Below, piece by piece: positions 20,160-28,884 of a DNA stretch of 64,000 nt. Location of the stretch: assembly GCA_945862315.1 (NCBI GenBank), contig CAMAXW010000013.1:1-64000 (forward strand). The letters run 5' to 3'. The notes under the pieces are model-generated. The model worked only from the letters and a program-made list of their open reading frames with translations, ran no database searches and was not told the DNA's origin. This DNA is from Klebsiella pneumoniae. GTDB taxonomy: Bacteria; Pseudomonadota; Gammaproteobacteria; Ga0077536. Each line of letters begins with the position of its first letter. Position 1 is the stretch's first letter. The translations under genes were made by a program, and so were the position numbers.

Positions 20160-21323
20160 TCAGGGCCCAATGACCCAACAATAATCGTCTGGTAGCTCGA
20201 GGTCGTCCAACCCGTGGCCGGCGCGCCGGCGATGCTGGATATCCAGCACCACGCTCAACGCCGACAGCAGCATGGGCGGCAGAACCCGCTGCTTGATGGC
20301 GTCGCTATAGCTGAGTCCAGGACCTTTTTGGATTTCGGTGAGCCACGGCGTGAGCTGGTCATCGAGAATGACGTCTGCCCCGTACAGACCAAAAAAATGT
20401 CCTACGGGCGGGGTGCGCCGCAGCCGGCTTTCGCAGGCGCGCACCACGTATTCCAGAATTTTCGCCAGACGGGGCATGAGGACGGTGTCTAGGTGGTCTG
20501 CTGCCACGCCTTTCTCACGGCACAAATAGGCCTGCAGGCGGGGAAAATCCCATTTTAGTTCGGTGTCGGGTTGCACCCCACCGTGTTTAATCTGCTGGTA
20601 CACGTTGGTGATATGAATCAGCGGGTCATCGAAGTTATCGAGTTTGAAAGCCCGTGACGTCAGCCGCACGGTGCCTTCGCGATACATCAGCACCCGCAGG
20701 GGATCGAGCGAGGCAATCAACCAGTACAGGCGCAATTCGGACTTGTGCCCGTTCAACAGCAACAGATTGGGGATGTAGCGCTGGATGATGAGCGGCTCGG
20801 GCTTACCTTCGTGCCAAAACTCCACCGGTTGCCCATCGCGCAGTAATTGGCGCAACCAATCGAGCTGCCACTCAATGCGGATGCCAATGCCCCGCGAGAG
20901 GGTGCTCGGTTTGAGGATCCACAGATTGTCGATGCTGTCGTGCGCGGGCAATTGCGCGGCAAAGGCCTGGCGCTCGGTAGGGTCGTCGAGGCGATAGGTC
21001 AGGGGGTAAAAATCTGGGTGCGCAAGCGCCGTTGGGCCCGCTTGCGGGTGCGCGTGTAAGGCCCCGGCAAGGTCGGACTTGCAGGTCATCACGCTTTCTT
21101 CAGGGATATGATTGAGCGCCTGATGCGGCCGCAGCTGCGAAAACCAAGCGCGGTAGTTTTTGCGCAGCCAGAGGAGGTCGGCTTCGGTGGCATGCTCAGT
21201 TAGCACCACGGTCTGGCCGGCGAGGATGGCGCGCACATTGTTTGACTGCCAGTCCACATGGAACCGGGGCCAGGTACTGGGATCGAGTTCGTCGGTGGGG
21301 TCGGGCAGCGGTTCGCTGTTCAT
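20160..21323 (-). CDS. Tubulin-tyrosine ligase-like (TTL) ATP-grasp protein
   Basis: A protein of about 387 residues with the hallmark segments of the TTL family in order: ILKPSTLSRGIGI (about residue 138), IIQRYI and then GHKSELRLYWLI (about 185), LMYREGTVR (about 215), HITNVYQQI (about 240) and YGADVILDDQLTPWLTEIQ near the C-terminus (about 325-345). These form the ATP-grasp fold that ligates an amino acid to a protein or peptide carboxylate. In eukaryotic TTLs the last motif is usually ExN; here it reads EIQ, so one metal ligand may differ. The partner is unknown, since bacteria of this type lack tubulin. An AGGAG site supports the ATG at 21323. Confidence 0.75.
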   Translation of the reverse strand: MNSEPLPDPTDELDPSTWPRFHVDWQSNNVRAILAGQTVVLTEHATEADLLWLRKNYRAWFSQLRPHQALNHIPEESVMTCKSDLAGALHAHPQAGPTALAHPDFYPLTYRLDDPTERQAFAAQLPAHDSIDNLWILKPSTLSRGIGIRIEWQLDWLRQLLRDGQPVEFWHEGKPEPLIIQRYIPNLLLLNGHKSELRLYWLIASLDPLRVLMYREGTVRLTSRAFKLDNFDDPLIHITNVYQQIKHGGVQPDTELKWDFPRLQAYLCREKGVAADHLDTVLMPRLAKILEYVVRACESRLRRTPPVGHFFGLYGADVILDDQLTPWLTEIQKGPGLSYSDAIKQRVLPPMLLSALSVVLDIQHRRRAGHGLDDLELPDDYCWVIGP

Positions 21324-21624
21324 CACGCGTGACTCCTGTGGCCGTAAGACGCCGCGACCTTAAGGTGGTGAGCAGTGCTGCGCCTGCGTGGCGCGCAAGC
21401 CGTGGCGTCTGGTGGGGAAACTATAAAAGGCTTGCTGGCGTAAAGTCGAGGCTGCTCACGCAACCCACCCTACCTGATGGGTGCCGCGTTGCCTTATCCC
21501 GCGTGCGTGGCGCGAGTTTAGAGGCTGAGGGCGGTTATCCTGTGGCTGCCGCGAGCGCTGCAGTCCCCGGCAGGGGGGCGCGTAAAGTACCCAGCACTCG
21601 GTTTCCCAACTCAAGGAGATATTG
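21324..21624. other. 301-base divergent intergenic region
   Basis: Lies between two divergently read genes and must contain both promoters. AAGGAGAT just before 21625 is the ribosome binding site of the flavin oxidoreductase. No operator or clear -35/-10 pair was identified. Confidence 0.5.
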
Positions 21625-22530
21625 ATGACTACCCGCATGCCCGCGCTGTCTCTGGTGGCACTTCCCGGTCGCCGAAAAGCCACGTTGGAATTGGCCAAGG
21701 ATATTGAGAAACGCGGTTTCTCAGGCATTTATTGCCCCAGTTTGTCAGATGGGCTTGCGCTGTGCGAAGCCTTGGCTTTGGTCACCCACGAGATTCGGTT
21801 TGGCACCTCAATCACCCCAATTTATACCCGTCACACGGTGGATTTTGCCCAGACCGTGTCTTTCATCCACGAAGTATCCAACGGGCGTTTTGACTTTGGC
21901 CTTGGTGTTTCCCACGCGCCTGCGCTAAGTCGGCTGGGCCTGGCCGGCGGTCAGCCGCTGGCGGATATGCGAAAGTTTGTCAGCGACCTGCGCGCCGTGC
22001 CGCGGGCCGGTGAATTGCCCCGGTTGGTGCTCGCCGCGCTGCGCCCGAAAATGATCGCGCTGGCCGAAGAACTTGCCGGCGGGCTGGTGTTCGCCAACGG
22101 CGTGCGATCGCACATGGGCCACTCACTGCAGGCACTCAGCCCGCAGGCGCGAACGGACCCCAATTTTTTCATCGGCAATATGATTCCTACCTGCATTTCC
22201 GAGGACCGTGAGGCGGCCAAGAACGTCAACCGTCGCACGCTCTCGAGCTACGCGCTGTTGCCGAACTATCGCAATTACTGGAAAGCAGCCGGCTATCTTG
22301 AAGAAATGACCGCGGTGGAAAAATGCTTAGCGGAGAACCGCCCGGACGATGTCTCCAAGTGCCTGTCAGACCGCTGGTTAGCCGACACCACACTGTTTGG
22401 CACCGCCACCGAGGTCCGTGATGGCATCGAGGCTTGGTTTGATGCCGGCATCCATTGTCCAATCATCGTGCCGTCCTCAGCGGTGGGTAATCAGATGACC
22501 GCGTTCGCTGAGTTTTTTGCTATTTGGTAG
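21625..22530 (+). CDS. Luciferase-like (LLM class) flavin-dependent oxidoreductase
   Basis: A protein of about 301 residues with the TIM-barrel layout of bacterial-luciferase-like monooxygenases and F420-dependent oxidoreductases: an N-terminal strand with ALPGR, the SFIHEVSNGRFDFGLGVS segment (about residue 75-90), and a C-terminal FGTATEVRDGIEAW segment. Family members use reduced FMN or F420 to oxidise small molecules. The cofactor and substrate cannot be told from sequence. The ATG at 21625 follows AAGGAGAT. A hydantoinase B remnant lies immediately downstream on the same strand, suggesting that a degradation gene cluster was once longer here. Confidence 0.85.
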   Translation: MTTRMPALSLVALPGRRKATLELAKDIEKRGFSGIYCPSLSDGLALCEALALVTHEIRFGTSITPIYTRHTVDFAQTVSFIHEVSNGRFDFGLGVSHAPALSRLGLAGGQPLADMRKFVSDLRAVPRAGELPRLVLAALRPKMIALAEELAGGLVFANGVRSHMGHSLQALSPQARTDPNFFIGNMIPTCISEDREAAKNVNRRTLSSYALLPNYRNYWKAAGYLEEMTAVEKCLAENRPDDVSKCLSDRWLADTTLFGTATEVRDGIEAWFDAGIHCPIIVPSSAVGNQMTAFAEFFAIW

Positions 22531-22533
22531 GGA

Positions 22534-22857
22534 TTGGCAGCTCATGCTAGCGGTTTGCAACCGGGGGCCGGCGGTAAGGTCGAGACCTTCAACGTGGCCA
22601 AGCCCGGCGCGATAATCTCAATGCCCGCTAAGTTTTCTGGCCTGCAGAACAACGCGGGTGATTGTGTCGCAATCTATTCGCCAAACGGTGGCGGCTATGG
22701 CGACCCGCTTGAACGTACGCCGGCGCAAGTTCGCGAGGACGTGCTAGATGACTTCTGCACCAAGGCTTATGCGTTCGAGGCCTATGGCGTGGTGCTCACC
22801 GACCAACTTGAGGTCAACGTGCTAGCCACCGCGGCACGCCGCGCCGCGATGCGCTAG
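22534..22857 (+). pseudogene. hyuB: C-terminal remnant of a hydantoinase/oxoprolinase B subunit
   Basis: A 107-codon frame ending in TAG encodes segments typical of the HyuB C-terminus: a phrase like YSPNGGGYGDPLERTPAQVREDVLDDF, then the YGVVL motif. The full HyuB protein is about 550 residues, so only the last fifth is left. The frame opens with a TTG two codons after the oxidoreductase stop codon and has no family N-terminus. HyuB with HyuA forms ATP-dependent hydantoinases or 5-oxoprolinases. It is best read as a deletion remnant. Confidence 0.75.
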
Positions 22858-22943
22858 CCAGTTTCCTGAACACCCAGATTCCAATGGCTAGCCCCACAGC
22901 AATTTAATAGCGTCAGGTCTTGCGCGCCTCTTCGCCAGGCCGA

Positions 22944-24083
22944 CTAAAAGCCTCGCAAGCTGGCGTAGCGGTCGCGCTGGAAGCCTGCGTCACCCAATAA
23001 TTGTTGGGCCACGCGTGCGCGCTTCAGGAATAAGCCGATTTCCGCGGCGTCGGTCATGCCAATACCGCCGTGCAACTGCACGGCCTCACTGGACACCAAC
23101 TCGAAGGTATCGCAAGCCTTGGCCTTGGCCAGGCACGCCAGTAAGGCGGCCTCGCTGCTGCCAGTATCCAGCGCTGCCAAGGCGGCGCGCACCGCGGAGC
23201 GCGTGAGTTCGAGCTCGCAGAACATCATCGCGGCGCGATGTTTGAGTGCCTGAAACGAGCCAATAGGCACCCCAAATTGTTCCCGAATTTTCAAGTACGC
23301 CAACGTGCGCTCGAAGGCTTCCAGTGCGCTGCCGAGCATTTCGGCAGCTAAGCCCGCGCGGGCACCATCTAGCACGGGATCCAAATGCGCGAGCGCCAAG
23401 TCTAGCTCTCCCAGCCGATCGCTGGCCGCGACCCGCACGTCGCGCAAGTGCAGTTGCGCCGCATTGCGGCTGTCAACCATCCGCAGGCGGTTACGGGTGA
23501 GGCCTTCGGTATCCCCGCGGAGATAAAAAAGTGTGAGGCCGTGAGCATCCCCCGGCTGGCCCGCGGTGCGCGCCAGCACGATGAAGTCATCAGCAATGTG
23601 GCCATCCAGCACGTAAGTTTTACTGCCGTTCAAGACGAAACCGCCGGCCTCGGGGGTGGCTTTGAGGGCGGTGCGGGTGGGTGCGTGATGAGGACCTTCC
23701 TCGAGCGCCAGCGCGAGCACGCGGGTGCCGTCTGCAACCGTGGGCAGGAGCGCGCTGCGCAGTGCGGCACTGCCTGCGGCCCGCACCAGCGGGGCCGCCA
23801 GCAACACGGTCGAGACTAAGGGCGTGGCCGCTAGCGTGCGGCCGGCTTCCTCTAGAATTTGCCCTAAGCCCTGATAACCAAAATCCGATCCACCGTGGGC
23901 CTCATCAATCAGGATGCCGGCCCAGCCGAGTGCTGCCATTTCTTGCCAGAGGGCGCGCTCAAAGCCCGTGGGATCGGCGGTGTCGCGGAGCGCCCGCAAC
24001 GCTTGCACCGGTTGTTGCTGGCTAAAAAAAGCGTGGGCGGTGGCTTTGAGCATCGCCTGTTCGGGGGTGAGCAATAAGGTCAT
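22944..24083 (-). CDS. Acyl-CoA dehydrogenase (partner subunit type)
   Basis: A 379-residue acyl-CoA dehydrogenase fold: N-terminal helical domain, a central beta-domain and a C-terminal helical domain with VQLHGGIGMTDAAEIGLFLKRA (about residue 345-365). The family oxidises acyl-CoA thioesters at the alpha-beta bond using FAD. The usual catalytic glutamate segment (Y/xEGTSEIQ) is missing here, and is present in the gene just upstream. That division resembles the heteromeric acyl-CoA dehydrogenases of steroid side-chain degradation, where one subunit lacks the base. The ATG at 24083 lies 10 bases beyond the stop of the upstream gene, so the two genes form an operon. Confidence 0.85.
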   Translation of the reverse strand: MTLLLTPEQAMLKATAHAFFSQQQPVQALRALRDTADPTGFERALWQEMAALGWAGILIDEAHGGSDFGYQGLGQILEEAGRTLAATPLVSTVLLAAPLVRAAGSAALRSALLPTVADGTRVLALALEEGPHHAPTRTALKATPEAGGFVLNGSKTYVLDGHIADDFIVLARTAGQPGDAHGLTLFYLRGDTEGLTRNRLRMVDSRNAAQLHLRDVRVAASDRLGELDLALAHLDPVLDGARAGLAAEMLGSALEAFERTLAYLKIREQFGVPIGSFQALKHRAAMMFCELELTRSAVRAALAALDTGSSEAALLACLAKAKACDTFELVSSEAVQLHGGIGMTDAAEIGLFLKRARVAQQLLGDAGFQRDRYASLRGF

Positions 24084-24093
24084 TTCAGGGGCC

Positions 24094-25281
24094 TCAATCG
24101 GGCAGACCAAGCACGCGCTTGGCGATCACGTTTAATTGAATTTCAGAGGTTCCCCCTTCGATAGAATTACCTTTGGAGCGCAACCAGGTTCGACACATCA
24201 GCGCCTCTTCTTCGCTGTGCTCCGCGTCTGCTTCCCAACCCAGTGCGTGCGCACCGGCACATTTGAGGATGAGTTCAAACTTGCGTTTGTTTTGTTCTGT
24301 GCCGTAGTACTTAAACAAAGAAGACAGCCCGCTGGTGGCGGCGCCAGCGCTGCTTTCCTGCGCCGCGCGGCGCAAGGTCAGCGCAAAGGCGTGGTCGTCC
24401 ATTACGTGGCGGGTGACGGCATCGCGCAATGCCGGATCCGTAATGCGGCCGTTTTCATCGCCCAGATACCGTTGCGCGATAATTTCCACCGACGGCACGG
24501 TGCCGCCGATGGTGCGCCCAATCTCGGAAATCATGCCGCGCTCGTGGGTTAACAGTTCTTTGGCGATGGCCCAACCCGCGTTTACTTCGCCCACCAGATT
24601 GCGCTTGGGCACCACGACATCCGTGAAAAAAGTTTCGCAAAACGCCGAGGTCCCGCTAATGAGCGGGATAGGACGCGCCACCACACCGGGGCTGTGCATA
24701 TCAAACAGCAGGAAGCTGATGCCGCCGTGTTTAGGCTGGCTGGCCGTGCGCACCAGGCAAAAAATCCAATCGGCCAGATGGGCATAGGAGGTCCACACCT
24801 TCTGGCCGTTCACGAGGTAGTGGTCGCCGCAATCCTCGGCGCGGGTCTGCAGGCTGGCTAAATCCGAGCCCGCGCCGGGCTCGCTATAGCCCTGACACCA
24901 GCGAATTTCGCCGCGCGCGATCGGCGGCAGGTGCTCGACCTTTTGGGCCGCTGTGCCTTGCGTCAATAACACCGGCCCCAACATGCTGATGCCAAAACCA
25001 AACAGCGGCTGCCGGGCGCCAAGTTGCTGCATTTCTTCTTTTAGAATTTGGGCTTCAGCCGGCGATAGCCCACCACCGCCGTATTCGCGCGGCCAAGTGG
25101 GCACGGTCCAACCGCGTTCCACCATGAGCGCGAGCCAGCGCTGGCTGTCCGGGTTTTTGAACACGGCGTTGCGCCCACCCCAAACCCGTTCTTCTTCTGG
25201 CATGGGCGTGCGCAATGATGCGGGGCAGTGGGTCTCCAGCCAGTGCCGGGTATCGCCGCGAAAAGTCTCAAGAGGATCCAC
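24094..25281 (-). CDS. Acyl-CoA dehydrogenase (catalytic type)
   Basis: A 395-residue acyl-CoA dehydrogenase with SEPGAGSDLASLQTRA in the central part (about residue 130), HERGMISEIGRTIGG and the C-terminal SIEGGTSEIQLNVIAKRVLGLP. The last motif carries the FAD-binding and catalytic-glutamate region of the family. It probably catalyses alpha,beta-dehydrogenation of an acyl-CoA, possibly of a bulky or branched substrate. A GGAG site precedes the ATG at 25281. With the next gene on the minus strand it forms a two-gene operon. No thiolase or CoA ligase lies in this window, so the pathway is open. Confidence 0.87.
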   Translation of the reverse strand: MDPLETFRGDTRHWLETHCPASLRTPMPEEERVWGGRNAVFKNPDSQRWLALMVERGWTVPTWPREYGGGGLSPAEAQILKEEMQQLGARQPLFGFGISMLGPVLLTQGTAAQKVEHLPPIARGEIRWCQGYSEPGAGSDLASLQTRAEDCGDHYLVNGQKVWTSYAHLADWIFCLVRTASQPKHGGISFLLFDMHSPGVVARPIPLISGTSAFCETFFTDVVVPKRNLVGEVNAGWAIAKELLTHERGMISEIGRTIGGTVPSVEIIAQRYLGDENGRITDPALRDAVTRHVMDDHAFALTLRRAAQESSAGAATSGLSSLFKYYGTEQNKRKFELILKCAGAHALGWEADAEHSEEEALMCRTWLRSKGNSIEGGTSEIQLNVIAKRVLGLPD

Positions 25282-25443
25282 GGGCAGTCTCCAAAATAAA
25301 AAAGGCGCGCGCGCGGCAATTCGGGCGGCGGTGGGCGAGGAGCCAATCGCCAGCGCGCGTCCGGGACAGTTTTCAGTCTGCCACGGCGAGCGTCAATGGT
25401 TCTAATCGAGGTAGGGTTTGCGCGCGACCCACGGTGGGTCGAA

Positions 25444-27315
25444 CTAGGGTGCAGGCCCGCGATCGCCAATGGGGGCGGCGAAGGCGTCACGGACTAAGAG
25501 GGCGACGGCCGGGCTACTTAAGCTGCGCAAAAAAGCCTCCAGCGCGCCCCGTTCTGCCGGGCTAAGTCCCAGCGCTTTAAGTTTGGGATCGCCTTGCGGA
25601 GTAGCCACACTGCCAGCGTTATAGCGCTCAATAATCGCGGCCAGAGTGGGCACCGAACCATCGTGTAAATAGGGCGCAGTGAGGGCCACATTGCGCAGGC
25701 TAGGGGTGCGAAAGCGCCAGTTGTCGGCGGGGTCGAGCGTGATCTCGTAACGCCCGAGGTCACTCGTGCGGGCGGCAAGCGTCGCGCCGGCATCCGCCGC
25801 CAGTACGCTGAGTTGCGTGCCCGGTGCCACGGCGACCGTGAGCGTTGCTGGCGGCGCTAGGGCGGCACGCGAGGCGAGACCCGTGTCGTGGAGTTGATGG
25901 TCGGTGAAGAGTGCTGTGCGTTCGTCTAGGAGATGGCAGCCGCTGCAGCCCGCTTTGCCCGTGAACAAGGCAAAACCCTGTTGGGCGACGGCATTGAGTG
26001 CCTCGCGCTCGCCCCCAAAATGCCAGCGGTCAAAAGGACTGTCCCCGGCGATTAGCGTGCGCTGGTAGGCGGCGAGCGCGGCCCCCAGAGTCTCCATGTT
26101 GAGTGCCTGTCCGCCGAAAGCCGCGGCAAAGCGGTCTGGATAATCTGGCAATTTCGCCAATTTCTCCAATACAAAGCCGATGGAGGGATTGCCTAATTCG
26201 TTGGCGGCCAGCAGTGGTGCCCAAATTTGTTGTTCTAGGCGGGATTCTCGGGCGTCCACAAACAGCCTCGGCAGAAAGCCCACATTGAGCAGCGTGGGCG
26301 AGTTGCGGCGCACGCTGCGCCCTTCAATGCCTACAGGTGTGGCGAGTTCATTGCTGGTATAGCCTTGATCCGGCACATGGCAGCTGGCGCAAGACAGCGT
26401 GTCGTTATGCGACAGCCGGCGGTCAAAAAATAATTGACGACCGAGTTGAATCTGCGCCGCGGTGGGCAGTGGGCCATTCAAGGCTTGGGTGTTGGGCAAA
26501 CCCAGTTGGCCTGCGCGCAGATGGGCCAGGAGATCGGCTGGCACGGCATCGCGCGCAGTGAGCGCGCGCGCGCGGGTGGCGAACTGCGAGCTGGTGTAGT
26601 CACCGCGCTCGTCACCGCCGCCCAGCGATGGGGAGGTTGGCACCCGCGCCGCCACGGGTGGCTCGCGCGCCAGTATGGCGAGGGTCTCCACATCGGCGGC
26701 TAAACTCGCCCCGTCCAGAAAGCTCGAGGTGTATTCGTTGCGAATACGGCCCGTGGCATCGATGAGAAAGACCCGCAGCGTGTGTGTCACCACGTGGCCC
26801 GCCGCATCGGTTTCCAAGTCTTGATGGTAGGCGCGCAGCAGCGTGTCGAGGTCAGCGGGCAGCGCCGCCACGAAGGGCCAGTCCATGCCGGGTTTGCGAA
26901 AAGGCTGGGCGTAGGCCCGCAGCACCTCGGGGGTATCTCGAGCGGGGTCAAAGCTCACACTGATGAAGCGCGTCTGCTGGTTTAACGTGGGGTTTTTGCG
27001 CAGGCGGGCCGCCACTTGTGACAGCGTGTGGGTCGCCATCGGGCAGCCCACGCCATCCGCGCAATGGGTATAAATAAAGCTCAGGACCACGATGCGTTGG
27101 TCAAAGAGTTCGTGCAGCGTGCGCACGCTGCCGGTTTCGTCACGCACCTGCGCGTTAGTGGCTGCTCGCAGTGGCGGTAACGCATAAGTGCCGGGCACCG
27201 GTGCCACCCGGCGCGGGGCGTCGCCCACGGGCTGCTCGTGGGCCATTAACAATCCGCTCAGCGCCAGCAATAAGACCGCTGCGAGCATCCCGGCGGTCTG
27301 GCCACGGTGACTCAC
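25444..27315 (-). CDS. Fused SCO1/SenC copper chaperone - MauG-type dihaem cytochrome c peroxidase
   Basis: A 623-residue protein starting with a hydrophobic leader (MLAAVLLLALSGLLMAH), then a SCO/thioredoxin-like domain (about residues 45-225) with YTHCADGVGCP as the copper-ligand region and HTLRVFLIDATGRIR carrying the conserved histidine, and a MauG/cytochrome c peroxidase domain (about 260-600) with two haem sites, CASCH (near 318) and CSGCH (near 455). The SCO half would deliver copper; the MauG half is a periplasmic dihaem enzyme. The cysteine spacing in the SCO part is five residues rather than the usual three. The GTG start is one base from the stop of mtoX, so the two are translated together. 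Separate mtoX-SCO-MauG neighbours are known in methanethiol degraders; here the last two are one polypeptide. Confidence 0.88.
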   Translation of the reverse strand: MSHRGQTAGMLAAVLLLALSGLLMAHEQPVGDAPRRVAPVPGTYALPPLRAATNAQVRDETGSVRTLHELFDQRIVVLSFIYTHCADGVGCPMATHTLSQVAARLRKNPTLNQQTRFISVSFDPARDTPEVLRAYAQPFRKPGMDWPFVAALPADLDTLLRAYHQDLETDAAGHVVTHTLRVFLIDATGRIRNEYTSSFLDGASLAADVETLAILAREPPVAARVPTSPSLGGGDERGDYTSSQFATRARALTARDAVPADLLAHLRAGQLGLPNTQALNGPLPTAAQIQLGRQLFFDRRLSHNDTLSCASCHVPDQGYTSNELATPVGIEGRSVRRNSPTLLNVGFLPRLFVDARESRLEQQIWAPLLAANELGNPSIGFVLEKLAKLPDYPDRFAAAFGGQALNMETLGAALAAYQRTLIAGDSPFDRWHFGGEREALNAVAQQGFALFTGKAGCSGCHLLDERTALFTDHQLHDTGLASRAALAPPATLTVAVAPGTQLSVLAADAGATLAARTSDLGRYEITLDPADNWRFRTPSLRNVALTAPYLHDGSVPTLAAIIERYNAGSVATPQGDPKLKALGLSPAERGALEAFLRSLSSPAVALLVRDAFAAPIGDRGPAP

Positions 27316-27316
27316 C

Positions 27317-28681
27317 TCAGTGATTGAGCGTGGCGACCTCGGGTGCCGGCAACGCCGTTCGGGCTTGCGCCCCCACCGAATAAGCGCCGAGGGTCATCAT
27401 GTGTGGGCGTCCCAGTTTGGCGCTGATGAAATTGAGCGCAAACGCGGGTTTGAGGGTTTTACCATCCCAGTTGAAGGCCTTCAGATACTGGAGGTCGCCC
27501 TCCGGGCCTTCGGTTTTATCCCAATTGCTCACCAACGATGAGGTGAAATACACCCGCTGGCCGTCCCAGCTCTGCGACACCATGTTGACCTGCTCGCCGA
27601 TTTTTTTCTCATAGATAACTTTGGGGTGGAAGGCATCGGAGATATCAAACAAGCGCGTCATGCCGTCGTTGAAAGTGTTGACCCACAAACGGGTGTCATC
27701 GGAGGAGATTGAGATGTCCACCGGCAGGGGGATTTTTTTGGCATCGCCAATGTCGGCGACCGCCTGACTGCGCCATTCACCCTGGGCGTCGCGATGGATC
27801 AGCCAGATTTGTGAGGTCAAGGCAGTGGTGGTGAAACAGTAATCGTGTTTTTCCTGCCAGGCGCAGCGGATTTCTAAGGGTGCGCCGGGGACGTCCAGAA
27901 TTTTGAGCGGTTTGCGGGTATGCAGATCCCACACCACGACCGTGTTGCCAAAGTGTTTCATGGCCTGCGGATCGGCCATCATTTGGCCTAGATTCATCAT
28001 GTAGTTGTTCCAGCCGGTAAAGGAGGAAGTCAGCATGACGTTGAGCCGCGGCAGTGCCCGCACGTCGTAGCCATAGCCGTCCGCCATTTTTCCGGATTTT
28101 ACCGCACCCTGCAGATTGTCATCGGTGGGCATCCAATGGGTGGTGATGTACTCGCCCTCATTGGTGTATTCGGCCATGCCGGTACGCCCGCCGTGGTCCT
28201 GATTGTTCGACAGCCCCGAGATGAGCATGCGGCCCGGCAGCGCATAAAAAGTATGCGGGCCGACAATGCCGCCGGTAGCGGCCACGAAATCCGTGATGGT
28301 GTGGATTAGCTTGGGTTGGGCTGGGTCGCTGTAGACATCGAAGATGAAAATATTGCTGCTGTCGAGGCCGCCCGCCCAGAGCGCGCGTCGGTCGTCGCTA
28401 TAGCCCGAATGATGCGCTTCGTTGCGCCCGCCCACGGGCAGGCTGGCCAGCATTTGGCCGTAGGTTTTGGATTTTGGCCGCAGGTCGACCGTCACTAATT
28501 TATCCTGCTCATCGCCGACTCCCATGACGCCCAAGGTCCAGATATACATAAAGTCTTCCGGCCCGGTGAGGCGCTTCATGTAGGGCGAGATGCAGGTTTC
28601 GTCTGCATAGGCGGGGGTTAGCGCCAACAGGCCGAGGGCGAAAGCGAGGCAGTGCTGAATGATTCGGGAATTTAAGCGCAT
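27317..28681 (-). CDS. mtoX: Selenium-binding protein 56 family, probable methanethiol oxidase
   Basis: A 454-residue protein with a signal peptide (cleavage likely after TPAYA, residue 26) and the SBP56 beta-propeller motifs NEAHHSGYSDDRR (about residue 85), GPHTFYALPGR, and QSWDGQRVYFTSSLVSNWDK near the C-terminus. SBP56 proteins of this type are copper-dependent methanethiol oxidases that convert methanethiol to formaldehyde, hydrogen sulfide and hydrogen peroxide in the periplasm. The ATG at 28681 is preferred because AGGAG lies upstream and it opens directly into the signal peptide. The SCO-MauG fusion gene follows one base after its stop codon, which supports copper delivery to this enzyme. 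Confidence 0.87.
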   Translation of the reverse strand: MRLNSRIIQHCLAFALGLLALTPAYADETCISPYMKRLTGPEDFMYIWTLGVMGVGDEQDKLVTVDLRPKSKTYGQMLASLPVGGRNEAHHSGYSDDRRALWAGGLDSSNIFIFDVYSDPAQPKLIHTITDFVAATGGIVGPHTFYALPGRMLISGLSNNQDHGGRTGMAEYTNEGEYITTHWMPTDDNLQGAVKSGKMADGYGYDVRALPRLNVMLTSSFTGWNNYMMNLGQMMADPQAMKHFGNTVVVWDLHTRKPLKILDVPGAPLEIRCAWQEKHDYCFTTTALTSQIWLIHRDAQGEWRSQAVADIGDAKKIPLPVDISISSDDTRLWVNTFNDGMTRLFDISDAFHPKVIYEKKIGEQVNMVSQSWDGQRVYFTSSLVSNWDKTEGPEGDLQYLKAFNWDGKTLKPAFALNFISAKLGRPHMMTLGAYSVGAQARTALPAPEVATLNH

Positions 28682-28884
28682 GACGAGTCTCCTACGTTGT
28701 GGGTGACAAAGCGCGCCATAACGACACAATAAAGCATCGATGTCGGAGCAGGAGCTTAGCCTAGGCATAGAATGGCTGCAAAGTCTTTTGGTCGGGCAGG
28801 GCGGCGCTACCGATGCGCCATCACGCGCCATCACGCACCACCGCGCGCCTGGCCGCCGTGCCGCGGCGGATCAAGTGTGGCGAG

